This document shows, one piece after another, positions 21,418 to 33,760 of a stretch of 64,000 nt of DNA. Below the pieces are notes generated by a model, which was given only the letters and a program-made list of their open reading frames with translations, was not told the origin of the DNA and made no database searches. Every line of letters starts with the position of its first letter. The first letter of the stretch is position 1. The translations under genes were made by a program, and so were the position numbers. Source of the stretch: Datura wrightii (taxonomy: Eukaryota > Streptophyta > Magnoliopsida > Solanales > Solanaceae); contig JASDFA010000007.1 of assembly GCA_035772735.1 (NCBI GenBank), forward strand, positions 85,335,501-85,399,500, written 5' to 3'.

Positions 21418-22890
21418 ATGCCTTCTCGCCGAGTTAATGGAAGAACAAACGGAAATGGAAATGGCTATGAAAATGTCAACGGAGATGGGCACTAGCAGGC
21501 CCCACTAGCCCTCGAGGATTATGTGCCCAAGCAGGTTGCCCATGCAGAGTTTAGGGCAGCCATCCAGATGTTGGCATAGGCATTGACCGCCCAGGTCAAC
21601 CAGCAGGCGGTAGCGCATGTTCCTGGGAATGCGGCAACGGAAAGAGTTAGAGACTTTGTTAGGATGAACCCTCCAGAGTTCTCGAATCAAAGGTATACGA
21701 GGATCCACACGAGTTTATTGATGAGATCCAGAAGATTACCCAGATTATGGGGGTGACAGGGGAGGAGTGTGTAGACCTAGCCTCTTATCTGTTGAAAGGG
21801 GTTGCCCATATCTGTTTCAGACAGTGGAAGGATAGCAGAGCAGTTGGAGCAAGTTCCATTGGTTGGCATAAGTTCCTCACCGCATTCCTAGATCGGTTCT
21901 TTACCTGTGAAATGAGGGAGTTTAAGGCAGTTGAGTTTGTGAACCTGAGGCAGAATAATATGATAGTCCAAGAGTATGCTTTAGAATTCACCCACTTGTC
22001 AGAATAATATGATAGTACAGGAGTATGCTTTAGAATTCACCCGCTTGTCCAAATATGAACCAGAGATGGTGGCTGGTCAGAGAGCTCGGATGCACAAGTT
22101 CGTGCATGGAGTAGCTTACTACCTGGTCAAGGATTGTAGAACTGCTATGCTTCATCAGGACATCGACTTTCCTCAATTGGTTTTGTATACCCAGCAGATG
22201 GAGGCAACACATTCGAGGGAGAGGGAAGCTAAGAGGGCCAGGACAGATAGTTTTGGGTTTTCCCAATAGAGGTTAGGAGGCGGACATCATCAGCCAGTCC
22301 CATCAGAGGCCATTAGCTCCAATGCCATCATCAGTCAGTGCTCCATCTAGATCGCGGAGTGACCAGAGGAGGCGAGCATTGGGTGCGAGGGGATAGAGGA
22401 GCATACAAGTAGACCATACCATTTTGGTTTGTGGGAAGTGTGGCAAGAATCACATAAAGAAGAGCTTGATTGGATCAGATATCTGCCTTGGGTGTGGTAG
22501 ATCCTGGCATAGCGTCAGGAGTGTCCGTTGGATACACAGGGTGATGGTAGGGGCCGTACTCAGGCTACCAGTTCAGCTGCAGCAGCAGCATGCCCAGCTC
22601 AACAGGATGCGTCCATCAATACAGGTGGTGGTCAGCGCCAGAACAGGTTTTATGCCCTCGCATCTCTTTAGGAGCAGGAAACTTCACCAGATGTGGTCAC
22701 TGGTATGATACGAGTATTCCTCTTTGATTTATATGCATTGTTAGACCCAGGGGATACTTTATCTTTAGTGATTCCCTATGTTTCTTGTAGTTTTGGGTCA
22801 GTCCACAAATCTTATCAGAACCCTTCTCAGTCTCCACTCCAATCGGTGATTCAGTTATAGCCATTTCCCTGTCATAGTCCTTCAGAAAGT
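21418..22890 (+). pseudogene. Gag-protease remnant, D second internal copy
   Basis: It starts MPSRRVNGRTNGNGNG and stops early. Gag pieces follow at 21747-22007 and 22009-22269 (EYALEFTRLSKYEPEMV, RMHKFVHGV), separated by a 49-bp duplication that shifts the frame. A degraded zinc-knuckle region (CGKCGKNHIKK, CLGCGRSW) is at about 22430-22510. Protease-like sequence at 22690-22870 runs to VTSVDL. At about 22900 the sequence jumps into the middle of RT, about 650 bases having been lost relative to the first copy (19080-19735). No active product is expected. Confidence 0.8.
21951..22048 (+). repeat. 49-bp direct duplication inside D gag
   Basis: Two adjacent 49-base units (21951-21999 and 22000-22048) beginning CAGAATAATATGATAGT differ at three bases. 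As 49 is not a multiple of three it shifts the Gag frame. Confidence 0.85.
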
Positions 22891-25481
22891 CACCTCAGTA
22901 GATTTGGATATCATCGCCTTAGGGTTAGAGAGAGTGACATCTCGTAGATAGCCTTCAAGACTCGGTATGGTCACTACGTGTTTGTAGTTATATCTTTTGG
23001 ACTGACGAATGCTCCTGTAGCTTTTATGGATTTGATGAACAGGGTGTTCAAGCCGTATTTGGACATGTTTGTGATTGTGTTCATAGATGACATTCTCATA
23101 TACGCTCTGAGCGAGGAGGAGCATTTCGCTCATTTGAGGGTGGTGCTCCAAACTCTTAAGGATCGCCAGTTGTATGCTAAACTCGGCAAGTGTGAGTTTT
23201 GGTTAAACTCAATACCATTTTTGGGCCATTTGTTGTCAAGTAAGGGTGTAGAGGTAGACTCTCAAAAGATAGAAGTTGTGTAGAATTGGCCTAGACCAGT
23301 TAGTCCTTCAGATATCAGGAGTTTCTTGGGCTTAGCTGGTTACTACAAGAGATTCGTGGAAGGATTTTCATCCATCGCAGAATATTTGACTATGTTGACC
23401 CAGAAGAAAGTGAAGTTTCAATGGTCGAAGGCCTGTGAGAAGAGCTTCGAAGAGTTGAAGACTCAACTCACCTCAACACCAGTGTTGACTCTACCTGAGG
23501 GTAACGATGGGTTTGTGGTATATTGTGATGCCTCAAGGATCAGCCTTGGTTGTGTATTAATGCAACATGGTAAGATTATAGCTTATGCTTCTAGGCAGCT
23601 GAAAGTCCAAAAGAAGAACTATCTGACTCACGACCTCGAATTGGCAGTGATAGTATTTGCCTTGAAGATTTGGAGACACTATCTGTATAGGGTCCATGTG
23701 GATATGTTTACTCAGAAGGATCTAAATCTACATCAAAGAAGGTGGTTAGAGCTTCTTAAGGTTTACGATATGAGTTTCCTTTATCATTCGGACAACGCTA
23801 ATGTGGTGGCCGACGCTCTTAGCAGGATTTCTGTAGAGAGTGAGATCCATGTTGATGAGGAGAGGAAAGAGTTAGTAAAGGAGGTTCATCGTCTTGCACG
23901 ACTAGGATTTCATCTTGTTGACTCGACATATGGTGGTGTCATTGATCAGAATGGATCAGAATCTTCCTTGGTGACTGAAGTCAAGGCTAGGAAAGATGAG
24001 TATCTTATTTTGGTAAAGTTGAAGGAAGTTGTTCAGAATCAGAGGGTGGAGGTTTTCTCCCAAGGGGGAGATGGAGTACTACGATATCAGGGTCATTTGT
24101 GTATACCGAGAGTTGATGACTTGAGGGAGCATATGTTTCATGAGGCTCATGGTTCCAGATATTCCATACCATTCAGGTTCCACCAAGATGTACCGTGACC
24201 TACGGGAAGTCTATTGGTGGAATGGCATAAAGAGGGACATAGCAGAATTTGTGGCTAATTGTATGAATTGTCAATGGGTGAAGGTTGAGCATCAAAGACT
24301 CGAAGGTGTGCTTCAGGACATTAGTATCCCTACTTGAAAGTGGGACGAAATCAGTATCAACTTCATTATAGGGTTTTCTCGTACTCATCGATAGTATGAC
24401 TCTATTTGGGTGGTTGTAGATAGGTTGACTAAAGTACCCCATTTTCTACCAGTCAAAACTATCAATTCAGTGGAGAATTATGCTAATTTGTATATTCGGG
24501 AGCTAGTTTTGTTGCCTAGAGAGCCCTTGTCCATCATATCAAATAGAGGATACTCAGTTACCTCCCAGTTTTGGAGATCGTTTCAGATGGGACTTGGTAT
24601 TCAGGTTAAACTTAGCACAACTTTTCACCCGCAAATAGATGGTCAAGCTGAAAGGACCATTCAAACTCTTGATAATATGTTGAGAACGTGTGTGATTGAT
24701 TTCACGGGTAATTGGGATGATCATTTACCTCTCATCGAGTTTGCATATAACAACAGTTACCATTCCAACATTCAGATGGCTCCATTTGAGGATCTTTATG
24801 GGCGGAGATGTAGATTGCCAATTGGTTGGTTGAAGTCTTGGATCTTATTGATCTATGACCTTTTGGTCTATGGATTATCCCCCTTTTCTTCCAATTGGTT
24901 GGTTTGAAGTCAGTAAAGTCATGTTGATAGGACTAGATTCAGTTCATGAGGCTATGGAGAAAGTTCATCTTATAAGGAGAGGTTGAGGACAACTCAGAGT
25001 CGTTAAAAGTCCTATACGGATATGACGAGGAGATTACTTGAGTTCAAGATTTATGATTGGGTGTTTTTGAAGGTAGCTCCCATGAAGGGAGTGATGAAAT
25101 TCAGGAAGAAAGAGAAACTCAGTCCCCATTATCTTAGCTCGTACCTGATTGTGAGATGTGTTGGAGGTGTCTTATGAGTTAGAGTTTCCCTTAGAATTGG
25201 CATCAGTGCATCTAGTTTTCCATGTATCCCTTTTGAAGAAGTGTATGGGTGATCCAGTTTTGGTTGCTCCAATGGTGAGAGTAGGAGTGAAGGATAGCCT
25301 TAGCTATGAAGAGGTCCCGGTTGAAATACTTGATCATCAGTCGGAAGCTAAGAAACAAGGAAATAGCTTCAGTAAGGTTTTGTGGAGAAATCAACATGTT
25401 GAGGGAGCCACGTGGGAAGCCAAAGCAGATATTATGGATAAATACCTATATCTATTCCCTTCTGGTTCAGTTCTAGCTTGA
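22890..25481 (+). pseudogene. RT-RNase H-integrase-chromodomain remnant, D second copy
   Basis: RT resumes at its second half: GYHRLRVRESDIS, FVVISFGLTNAP, FIDDILIYA and CEFWLNSIPFLGH. A stop at 23281 precedes the RNase H part, 23326-24198 (YCDASRISLGC, DLELAVIVFALK, VVADALSRIS). The TDRKSLQY segment of RNase H is deleted, so one catalytic Asp is missing. The integrase zinc finger (CMNCQWVKVEH) is near 24250-24290, and integrase core pieces follow from 24410 to 24907 (HPQIDGQAERTIQTLDNML present). The second catalytic Asp region reads ISNRGYSV, so an Asp is lost there. The C-terminal part 25158-25481 holds the chromodomain-like LSYEEVPVEILDHQ. Several stops and frameshifts; non-functional. 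Confidence 0.88.
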
Positions 25482-25726
25482 GGTATCAGTTTCCACCTTA
25501 GTACTCTATTCAGTTTCATATTCAGTTCATGTATTCCAGTTTATTTCATGTCAATATATGTATGTGTGATTCATGAATTCAGTTCAGTTATGTATGTCAG
25601 TTTGGAGTCAGTCACTCCATCAGTTTACAACTTTAGATGTTCAGTATTTGAGATGTCAGTTCTATTCCCCAGCTTTCCAGTATGTTCATTCACATTCAAG
25701 GACAAATGTTCCTGAGGGGGAGATAT
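25482..25726 (+). promoter_or_regulatory. 3' untranslated region and polypurine tract of D
   Basis: T-rich sequence with repeated TCAGTT-like words, then the hairpin-related CATTCAAGGACAAATG at 25693-25708 and the purine run GAGGGGGAGATAT at the 3' LTR boundary. Confidence 0.75.
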
Positions 25727-27959
25727 TATAATCCCCCAAAAGCCCCTAAGATTATACCTAAGGGTTTAAACAGAAAAAATAGGAAATTCTACACCAGATC
25801 ACCGGATAATTCATCCAGTGGCTCGTGAAGTACCCCATGAGTCGTTGAGTGACTCGTGAAATGGAGGGAAAAGTGGCAGGAACTCGTGGTTCAGGGGTGA
25901 CCACGATAAAAGCAGTGACTCATGGTTAGGGCAACGAGCCGTTAGGATCGTCGTGGTCAAAGGTTGTCTTGGATGTTGAACTTTTGATAGTGTTCCTAAT
26001 GACTAGGTCACCACGAGTCGTTAGGTACACTACGAGTTGTGGTTACCCTCGTGGTGACTAGCAGAGTTATGTTTCTAGTGCTGGCAATGGGAATAGACGA
26101 TGAGTCGTCACGACTTGTCCAGTCCCTTGTTAGGATTGGCAGTGTGATTTTCCTGCGAATTTACTAAGGACTTTTTTGTAATTCCTAATTTCCTAACTCC
26201 AAAACTACGTCATTTTAAGCTCAGCTAAGAGTATTTTATGAGGGTTTAACTAATTCTAAACCAATACCTCTCCATGCATGCAAAAGTAGAAGGTTTCTAA
26301 GGGTGATCAAGTCTAGAATTCATCAATTCTCCTCCAATTCCTTTGGGCATTCAAGTAGGTTGTGAAATCAGAAGTATCCAGGTATGTAGGGTTATGAATG
26401 GGAGTATTCCTTCACTCCCATGCCCAAATTCTCTTCTAATTCATGAAATTCTAAATTAACAAATCTATGGGATCTTAACCCAATATATGAGATTTCCTAA
26501 GTATCTATCATGGGTAAATTCTCTTCATGTTTCTAATGTTATTTCAGGATTCATGGTCATGTTTTGTAATATTTTCAATTACAAATTAGGATTTCAAAGT
26601 CCTACAACTATAATGCCCAATTATGAGAGCTTATGAAAGGTTGAGATTATAATCTATGTTTTCAAGTATGATGAGATGTACATGATGAAAGTATGATTTT
26701 GAATTACCTATGTTTATGTTCATTTTTTGACTTTCTCAAAGCATGTACAAGTTTGGGCAAGCCATAGGATCAAGTATGTTTCATGATTTACTTCAATTTC
26801 ATGTTATTAGCTTATCACATGGTTTTGGAGTCTAGACTCCCACTTTTCAGCTTGTGGTGTGGTTTGAGCCAAGACTCGTCATGATATGTTTTCAGAGTAT
26901 GCATGTATGATTATGATTCAACTTCGTCAAAAGACGAGCTTCATTGAAAAACAATGGAGAGCATATGCATATTTTTGGGAGTAGTGTCTAGCACCGACAG
27001 GCTAAGGATTCAGTCAACCCTGTGCCCCAGAACTATGTGCCAACATAGGTATGTTCAAATTATTTGGGACCTCCCTTGTGAGCTTTCCCTTCCCAAAGGG
27101 GCCTTTCGCTTGATATCGATATCACAGTAGCGCCCTTAGCCCTGGCAAGGCTTTGGACGACTCTGCTCACTTGAGTGTAATAGTCGGGACTAGGGACCAT
27201 GTAAGCTCTATCGTGGTAATATTAGTTATATGACGAGTCTCCCATTGATCCTCATGATTTTTAGTTATGCATGTTAATCAGTCATGATATTATGTTTTTA
27301 GTAGGTTTGACCCAATGTTCAGTTTTACTTATGATTATTAGTTTTAACTTTGGGTCATTCGATTCTGTTATGATACTCAACTATGTCTAAATCATGTTTT
27401 CTGATAAATAGCATGCAAGTCTTACTATCAGAATCTTATCTTGAATATGTTTTATGATATGCATAATTTCAGTTTTTACTTACCCAATGGCTTCACCTAT
27501 CTTGCATACTCCGTATAATTCAAGTACTAACCGCATACTCTATGTTGTATCATTTCATGATACAAACTCAGACTTAGCTTCAGTCCCGTCGCTAGTCAGA
27601 TTCTCAGGTTAGCATTCTCATCCTATTGGTGAGTCCTTCTCCTTTGGGAACCTTCTTATCATCTTGTTATTAGTAGTTTCAATTTCAGTTTATTAGTGAG
27701 GTAGTTGGGGTCTTATCCCATCAACTCGTCAGTATGTAGAGGCTTATTAGACATAGTATGTATTCAACTTCAAAACTGTGTTATGTATTCATATGTTCAA
27801 ATGTTATTATATTCTTAGACTTCCGCTATTTCACATGTTAGATTTACACATTTATTATGTTGAGCTTTAGATGTCATGTTCATTCCATGAGTCGACTTGG
27901 AGCCTCTTGGTGTTCTTTGTCCCGTTTCTCGATCCGGGCCTATGTTCGGGGTCGTGACA
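25727..27959 (+). repeat. 3' LTR of unit D (about 2233 bp)
   Basis: It begins TATAATCCCCC (TG mutated to TA) and ends GTCGTGACA. An inverted repeat GTCACCACGAG (26007-26017) / CTCGTGGTGAC (26048-26058) lies in its first 350 bases. It is followed by the CTCAA target duplication at 27960-27964. Confidence 0.88.
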
Positions 27960-29058
27960 CTCAAGCATGTTATGAATCTCATGATTTCAATGACCCATGT
28001 ACTTAAGTATGTTTCATGATTATGATATTAGAACTATATATATTTTAGAAGTAGTATTTAACACCAAGTAGACCAGGGTTCTAGTACACCCAGGCCTCAG
28101 AACTACATTCCAACGTAGCCATGATAGAGTCCTCCATGAGAGTGCCTCCCAATCCCATATGGGCCACCCATGAATGATATCACTCCTTTTCGTAGTTCTA
28201 CCCTTATTAAGGTATGAAAACCGTCCTGACTAGGGATTTATAGGTCAGGCTCCATGTATGCTCACGTGGGGTATGTCGGTTATAAGAATCTCCCACTATA
28301 CTGCATGTTTTCAGTTATCGATGTTCATGACTTATGATATTATGCTTTTTATAATAGCATACTTGACCCATTGATTAGTTTATGAGCTTTCACTTCCAAT
28401 TTCAAGCATGGCAAGTTATTTGATTTCTATTTTCTAAACCTTGGGTTATTATGTTCAGATTACGATGAATAACTTATGCTTATGTATACTTTGGATTTAT
28501 GGCTTAAAGCATGATGTCCTTACTCTTCTGATTCTTTTTATTTATATGCATGATTTTATACTATCTACTAGCATGCTCTTACTTTCTCTACATACTCAGT
28601 ACATTCCATGTACTGATTGCATACTCTATGCTATATCGTCAAATGATATAGGTTCAGGTGATCCCTCCCAGTCTCGTCACTAGCTTGCACTCACTCAAAT
28701 CAACTCCATCCCGCTTTCGGTGGGTCCTCATCATTTCAGGACATTTATCAGTTTGCGTTTGTTATGTTCTTTTAGTTTCAGACTTGGAGTTAACTGGGGG
28801 CTTATCCCAGCATCTCATCAAATAGTAGAGGCTTTTAGACATAGACTTAGCATGTTCAGCTTTGTGACTTAGTGTTGTGATATTATCGCTTTTGCTTACA
28901 CTTTATGATACTTAAGACTTCCACCTATCCATGCTTGTGTTAATTACCGCTCAATTATTCTCTTAAGTCATGGTATGTATGTACCATGGGTTAGCTTAGA
29001 GCAATTCGTTATTCTAGGTCCCGTTTCTCGATCCAAGGCCTCAGCTTGGGTATTGACA
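27960..29058 (+). repeat. LTR of unit C, right part
   Basis: It resumes the LTR broken at 15293; its first five bases are the second copy of the D target duplication. It ends GGGTATTGACA at 29058. It carries the R/U5 hairpin TCAGTACATTCCATGTACTGA at 28596-28616. No primer site follows, so this is a solo LTR or the outer end of a 3' LTR. Confidence 0.72.
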
Positions 29059-29544
29059 AGATTATTCAGGAAACCCTGAAGTCTATAGAGTCGCCAAAAG
29101 TCTTATACTGATGTTAGGCGCATATATTTAATTTTTATAGTAGATGATTAGATTTATCTTAAGGTTTCACCCATGAAGGGAGTTATTAGATTTGGGAAGA
29201 AAGGGAAGTTCAGTCCCCGCTATATTGGTCTGTATCAGATTTCGAAGAGTATTGGCAAGGTAGCCTATGAGTTGGAGCTACCAGCTGAACAAGCATCAGT
29301 CTATCCAGTCTTCCACATTTTTATGCTTAAAAATTGTGTAGGTGACCCCTAACTCATTGTTCCTACAAAGAGTGTGGGAGTGAAGGATAACCTATCATAT
29401 GAAGAAGCATCGGTTGAGATTCTTGACCATCAGGTTCATAAGATGAGAAACAAAGAAGTTAGTTCTATGAATGTCTTATGTAGGAATCAACTAGTTGAGG
29501 GAGCTACTTAGGGAGCCGAAGCAGATATGATGACCAAGTACCCT
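29059..29544 (+). pseudogene. Old Tekay-like pol 3' fragment (unit E)
   Basis: This translates to the integrase C-terminal region and chromodomain, with stops: KVSPMKGVIRFGKKGKFSPR, then IGKVAYELELPAEQASVYPV, then a chromodomain-like YEEASVEILDHQ. It ends near the normal stop codon, where F inserted. The LTR of C abuts its start, so C probably inserted into this pol gene. The upstream part is out of view to the left. Confidence 0.75.
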
Positions 29545-30948
29545 TGATGTCACCCAAGTGCATGCAAGTGCACGTGTTCGTCAAGTAATATAGGATTGAT
29601 AAGTCTATTTATCGTACCCACAGGGACTTGTCAATTTAATCATTATAAGGTTGTACTTTGATTTTACTAATCTACGAAACAAGTAAAATGAAGATTGGCT
29701 TAAAAAATTAAACTACTAAAACTTTAATTATAAAATTAACCAAAACGAATGCAAGCTTGACTATATGTTGATAATGATGATAGACTAGGTCATTGGCACT
29801 TGGTTGGCTTCAAGTTGAGTTTTCCAGACGTAATTAAACTAGCATGATTCTTCCTATGGTTGTTAGTTGCAAGTACTATCCCATTTCTTGCCACTATCCC
29901 TATCATCCAAGAACTATTTCATGAACCCTAACACCTATATCCCTATGGTCGCAGGAGAACAATGAAATAACGGTTATGTCTAGTTGTATTTCAACTAAAC
30001 GAGTCGAAGGGTACATTCCTATCCTCAACAACAAATTCTATCCTATCACCAACGGGTTCAAGGGTCTTTGAATTCCGTTCTACATTTATTTTAACCCTTT
30101 TGATTCCTTTTCCCAAGTTCAATCGAAAGCCAACCGATTACTTACAAGGTGATCAGTCTCATAAATAATAAATTTAAACAAATAAATAAGAACAACCATA
30201 AAAGAAGAATCAAAACTAAGCTTATTTAGTCTGTCAAACAATCAACCATTCACCACGGCCACAATCCTAGAACATGACTTTAGCCACTCATAGACAAGCA
30301 GAAAAACAAATACTTACTCATCATCATGGGAAAATACGAAGTAAAGAAGAGAAAACCTAGTTGTAGAACTTTGTCTTCCTTCTAAACAGCTTACAAGCTT
30401 TAATGAATGAACTACGGAATAAAAATGAGTAAAGACTGCTTCAAGCAGTCCAAGACTACTCCCAAAAGTCAAAAACTATGTAACAAATGACCTAACGCTT
30501 ATATTTATAGATGAGCCTTCAAATGACGCTTCTGGCCTTTGAGACTTGGCTTAAAATCAACATTTTTCTCCTCAGAATGAGTCTGGTGCACTGTCCCTCC
30601 TATCTCACCACAGACTTAGTCAAATTTTCCACAATTTTCAGCTCCAGATAAGGCCTGGCGCGCCGCCGCAGCCATAGGACCAACCTAAGAATTTTTTCTA
30701 TGAAGTTTGAGATCTGGTGCGGGGCGCTAGCCATAGCACCAAACCCCTCAGATCCTCAAATCTACATTTTTCGCATCATTTTGAGCCTATTTTATCTAGT
30801 TTCCTACTTAAATCAAATCAAATCATTTGTTAGTGCATAAAACACACACATGCATGAATTTAATCATAAATTAATGATTATGAACTCAAAACATGATCAA
30901 ATATGGGTAAAAACATGGAAAATGGGCATGAAAATATGACCAACATCA
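29545..30948 (-). repeat. 3' LTR of unit F (1404 bp)
   Basis: It has perfect inverted ends, TGATGT at 29545 and ACATCA at 30948. The start has the CAAGTGCACGTGTTCGTCAAGTAATATA-type layout, with CCCACAGGGACT shortly after, shared with K. Sense TATA: TATAAATATAAG near 30500. GC-rich words such as CTGGCGCGCC (30653-30662) lie upstream of it. Confidence 0.8.
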
Positions 30949-30985
30949 ACACCACACACTTAAACCATTGTTCATCCTCGACCAA
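30949..30985 (-). promoter_or_regulatory. Polypurine tract and hairpin of F
   Basis: The minus strand reads AAGTGTGTGGTGT next to the LTR, with the decayed palindrome TTGGTCGAGGATGAACAA at 30968-30985. Confidence 0.65.
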
Positions 30986-32639
30986 TCCTTAAAACATACC
31001 TAAAATCATGTTTCACCATCACATTTGACACCTCTGTCAACTCATACTCAACCAACTTGCATGGAGCAAACATAAAACGGTTTATCATCATACAACAATT
31101 CTCAACAAAGCATATAGAAAGATTTCATAATCAAGAACACACAACCTCTATAAATGACTCATCTTTTCAACACAAAAGGCCAACATAATTAAATGTGGCA
31201 CATGCAACAAGTTGTACACCGAATTAGACCTCTTGTGCCCCTCACTTTTAGTGATGTTCCTCTCTTAAATTTATCAATATAAGACATTGAACACAATAAG
31301 TAAGGCATACTCACACTCACAAATGATGTAATTCACATATGCAACATACTATAGGCTTGCCCTTGATATATGTTAAGATTGCCTAAGTGCTTCAGGAGAT
31401 TAAGATCACAAGGACTTTTCTTGGTTGTAATGTCGGCTAAGAGACGTGTAGGATTGATATTTCATTTTATAGTGACTACCACCCTAAGCACTTTTAAGAT
31501 ATATTTTACTTTACTTGTCCACCACCTCTTTCCTTGATTGTTCACCTTTCTCTACTCACCCTTGTATTTTCTTTTCATGTCCCAGTTTTTCACTACTTGG
31601 CTGCTAGTTTCTAATCATAGAATAACCAAGGATTTTGCAACTAAATCTCTCTTTTTCAATTCCCTAGCCTCAAGTGGACAACACAATTTTTATGGGCACC
31701 CCTTCTTCTCACTTTTCTTTTCTTACCACAACTTTTGTTTTCTTTTTCTTAACATTATACTTTGGTGGACCTTAACTTTCAAGTCTCAAAGTGCCTAAGA
31801 CTACTTTGATCAATACGTTTGAGGTCTCACAAAAGGAGTATTAAGTTATTGAGGCGAAGAAAGAATAAGGCTTTTATGCTCAAAGGGTTTAACTAGGGAG
31901 AATGACTAGGAAGGTAAAACAACTATATGAAAAAAAAATTGGCTTCTTTAGAGAGGTGCCTTGATCATCTCTCAACTCCCTACCAACTAGTTATCCTATA
32001 TACACTAAGGCAAGTTCTAGATGCTACAATATATACATACAAAATAATTCAGATAACCTCTCATGGAAACAAGAATCTAATCTGTTTCTACAGCTACACA
32101 TTCACACAATCATATTGGATGAGAAGTTAAATTCATAATTAACCCCTAAGGATATGTTGAGTCAAATTAAAGAGATATGTGCATCTCTCATGGATTCTAA
32201 CTCATGCAATCAAGATGAACACTATATTTACTCTAGCATAATGGATAACCAGAATATCAACAATCATACAAGCGGTTTTCCTATGACTCAATCCTAAAAA
32301 TAAAAAAATATGATGAACTTCCTTTAAGACGGTTGTCATCTATCTATCATAGGGAAATGTCATTACTCTATGAATACAATGACTCAAACAAAACAAAACA
32401 AAATTTTAAAATTTACTCTAAAGTAAAGAAACCAAACATAACATAGTCAAGACGAACATAACAAGTCAAACATCCCACGCATCCAAGTAGTCAACATCAT
32501 CATACTATCTATTAAACCCAAGACCTACAAATTATCAAGTTACTACTACCAGAAATATAAAAATGCTATGACCTACAAATACAGCAATTAAAGAACAATT
32601 GGAAATCTAACTTTCCTTCACCCCACACTTAAAAAGGTG
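30986..32639 (-). other. 3' non-coding block of F
   Basis: About 1.65 kb without coding sequence. It shares short blocks with H and K: GGCAAGTTCTAGA near 32010 and the AAGACGGTTGTCATC motif at 32324-32355. Confidence 0.65.
32324..32355 (-). other. Conserved motif AAGACGGTTGTCATC.. in F
   Basis: A 32-base stretch is kept in H (43300-43332) and K (60295-60325) although surrounding sequence has diverged. Plus strand core: GACGGTYGTCATCYATC. Function unknown. Confidence 0.7.
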
Positions 32640-33760
32640 CATTGTCCTCAATGCACATAAAATCACATCATAAAGGGAGAGAAAAGGAACTTTCTGGTTG
32701 CCAAGCATCATCCTGCATGATACCTGTAGTAGCAGCATCCTGCTCCATGTCCAGATCATCAACACCATCAGTAAGGACTATAGCCTCATCATCATCAAGC
32801 GGCTCCTCAAAAGTAGGGCCCGCTCGACGCATCAGTATAGTGCTCTCTGTGAGTGGGTACCATTCCTCTAAAGCTGACATCTCCTCTGTAGTGGCTGGTA
32901 GACCTCCTATCTTCAACTGTAATTCCATCATCCCAAATATATGACCCTACCAACTCTCATCTCGGATATGTTGATCAGCTATAGTAAGAGAGGGACCTAC
33001 GGAAGGGGCAATCTCTGTCACCTTTGTGACGTCTATCATCTGTTCTACCAAACATAACACAAGGACTACGTCTTCCTCCTCAATTCTTGCCTCCCTCAAG
33101 GACATGGTCAAGAGACTGTCATGAAAATACTTCCATATACAATTGTCTTGTGATGTTATCATATTGTGATGAATAACAACATCAAAATTAAATGATATCC
33201 CTCTCATTAACATGTACACCAAGTCAATCCGCTCGCGAGTCACCTCTGTCAAATGTTTCCTAGGAGAAAGACAACACATACCAACTTCACCCACACCTTT
33301 GCTTCCCTATTCAAATAAGCAAATGAAAGTGTGGAATGGGTGCCATTTTGATCCCTCGCCCATCAGGCAGATGGGTGCTTACCGCATAAAGTGTGGCAAA
33401 TGTCTCTATATGGCGACTTCTCCAATAAGATGAAATACTCTAAAGGGTCTACTGTAGGTGTCTCTAAGAAAGCATTGACCTCTTAGTTGTGAATCACACC
33501 ACCTGTCCTCTCATCTTGACCTTTGTACTCTCTCCGAATGAGGTATCCCAATTTGTGTAGAATTCCCTCACCAAAAGTGAGGTTGCACCTCTCTGGTTCA
33601 TTGAAGATATAGGCAGCTCCCAACTCACGTATCTTTTCTTGAATAGCTAGGAACTCAAGTTCCAAATGGCCCTCATCTATCCAGTTCTCAAGGGCATACT
33701 GGGCTTCTTTTTTAGTGTTAAACCAATTAAGCCCATGAGGCTCAACTGCTTTCACTCCAA
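32640..33760 (-). pseudogene. ORF2 of F (plant-transposon-protein type), decayed
   Basis: Three frames on the minus strand (33755-33483, 33294-32947, 32931-32668) align in order with the intact ORF2 of H. Shared words include IFNEPERCNL against IFQEPKECNL, VTRERIDLVYMLM against VTRDRVCLVYSLM, DVTK..GPSLTIADQH against DVTK..GPVLTLGERH, LQLKIGGLPATTEE against LQLRIGGRPATEDE, and an acidic EPLDDDE tail. Stops and frameshifts separate the pieces. I recognise the type commonly annotated as 'putative plant transposon protein domain' but know of no proven function. Confidence 0.7.

Larger units (their letters stand above)
15294..27959 (+). mobile_element. Unit D: compound Tekay-like element with three LTRs
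   Basis: Order: 5' LTR, decayed gag-protease-RT, filler, shortened middle LTR, second decayed gag-RT-RNase H-integrase-chromodomain, 3' LTR. A perfect CTCAA duplication flanks the whole block, so it behaves as one insertion. Its outer LTRs differ by very roughly 10-15 percent in the part I compared, so it is old. It splits the LTR of C. Confidence 0.85.
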
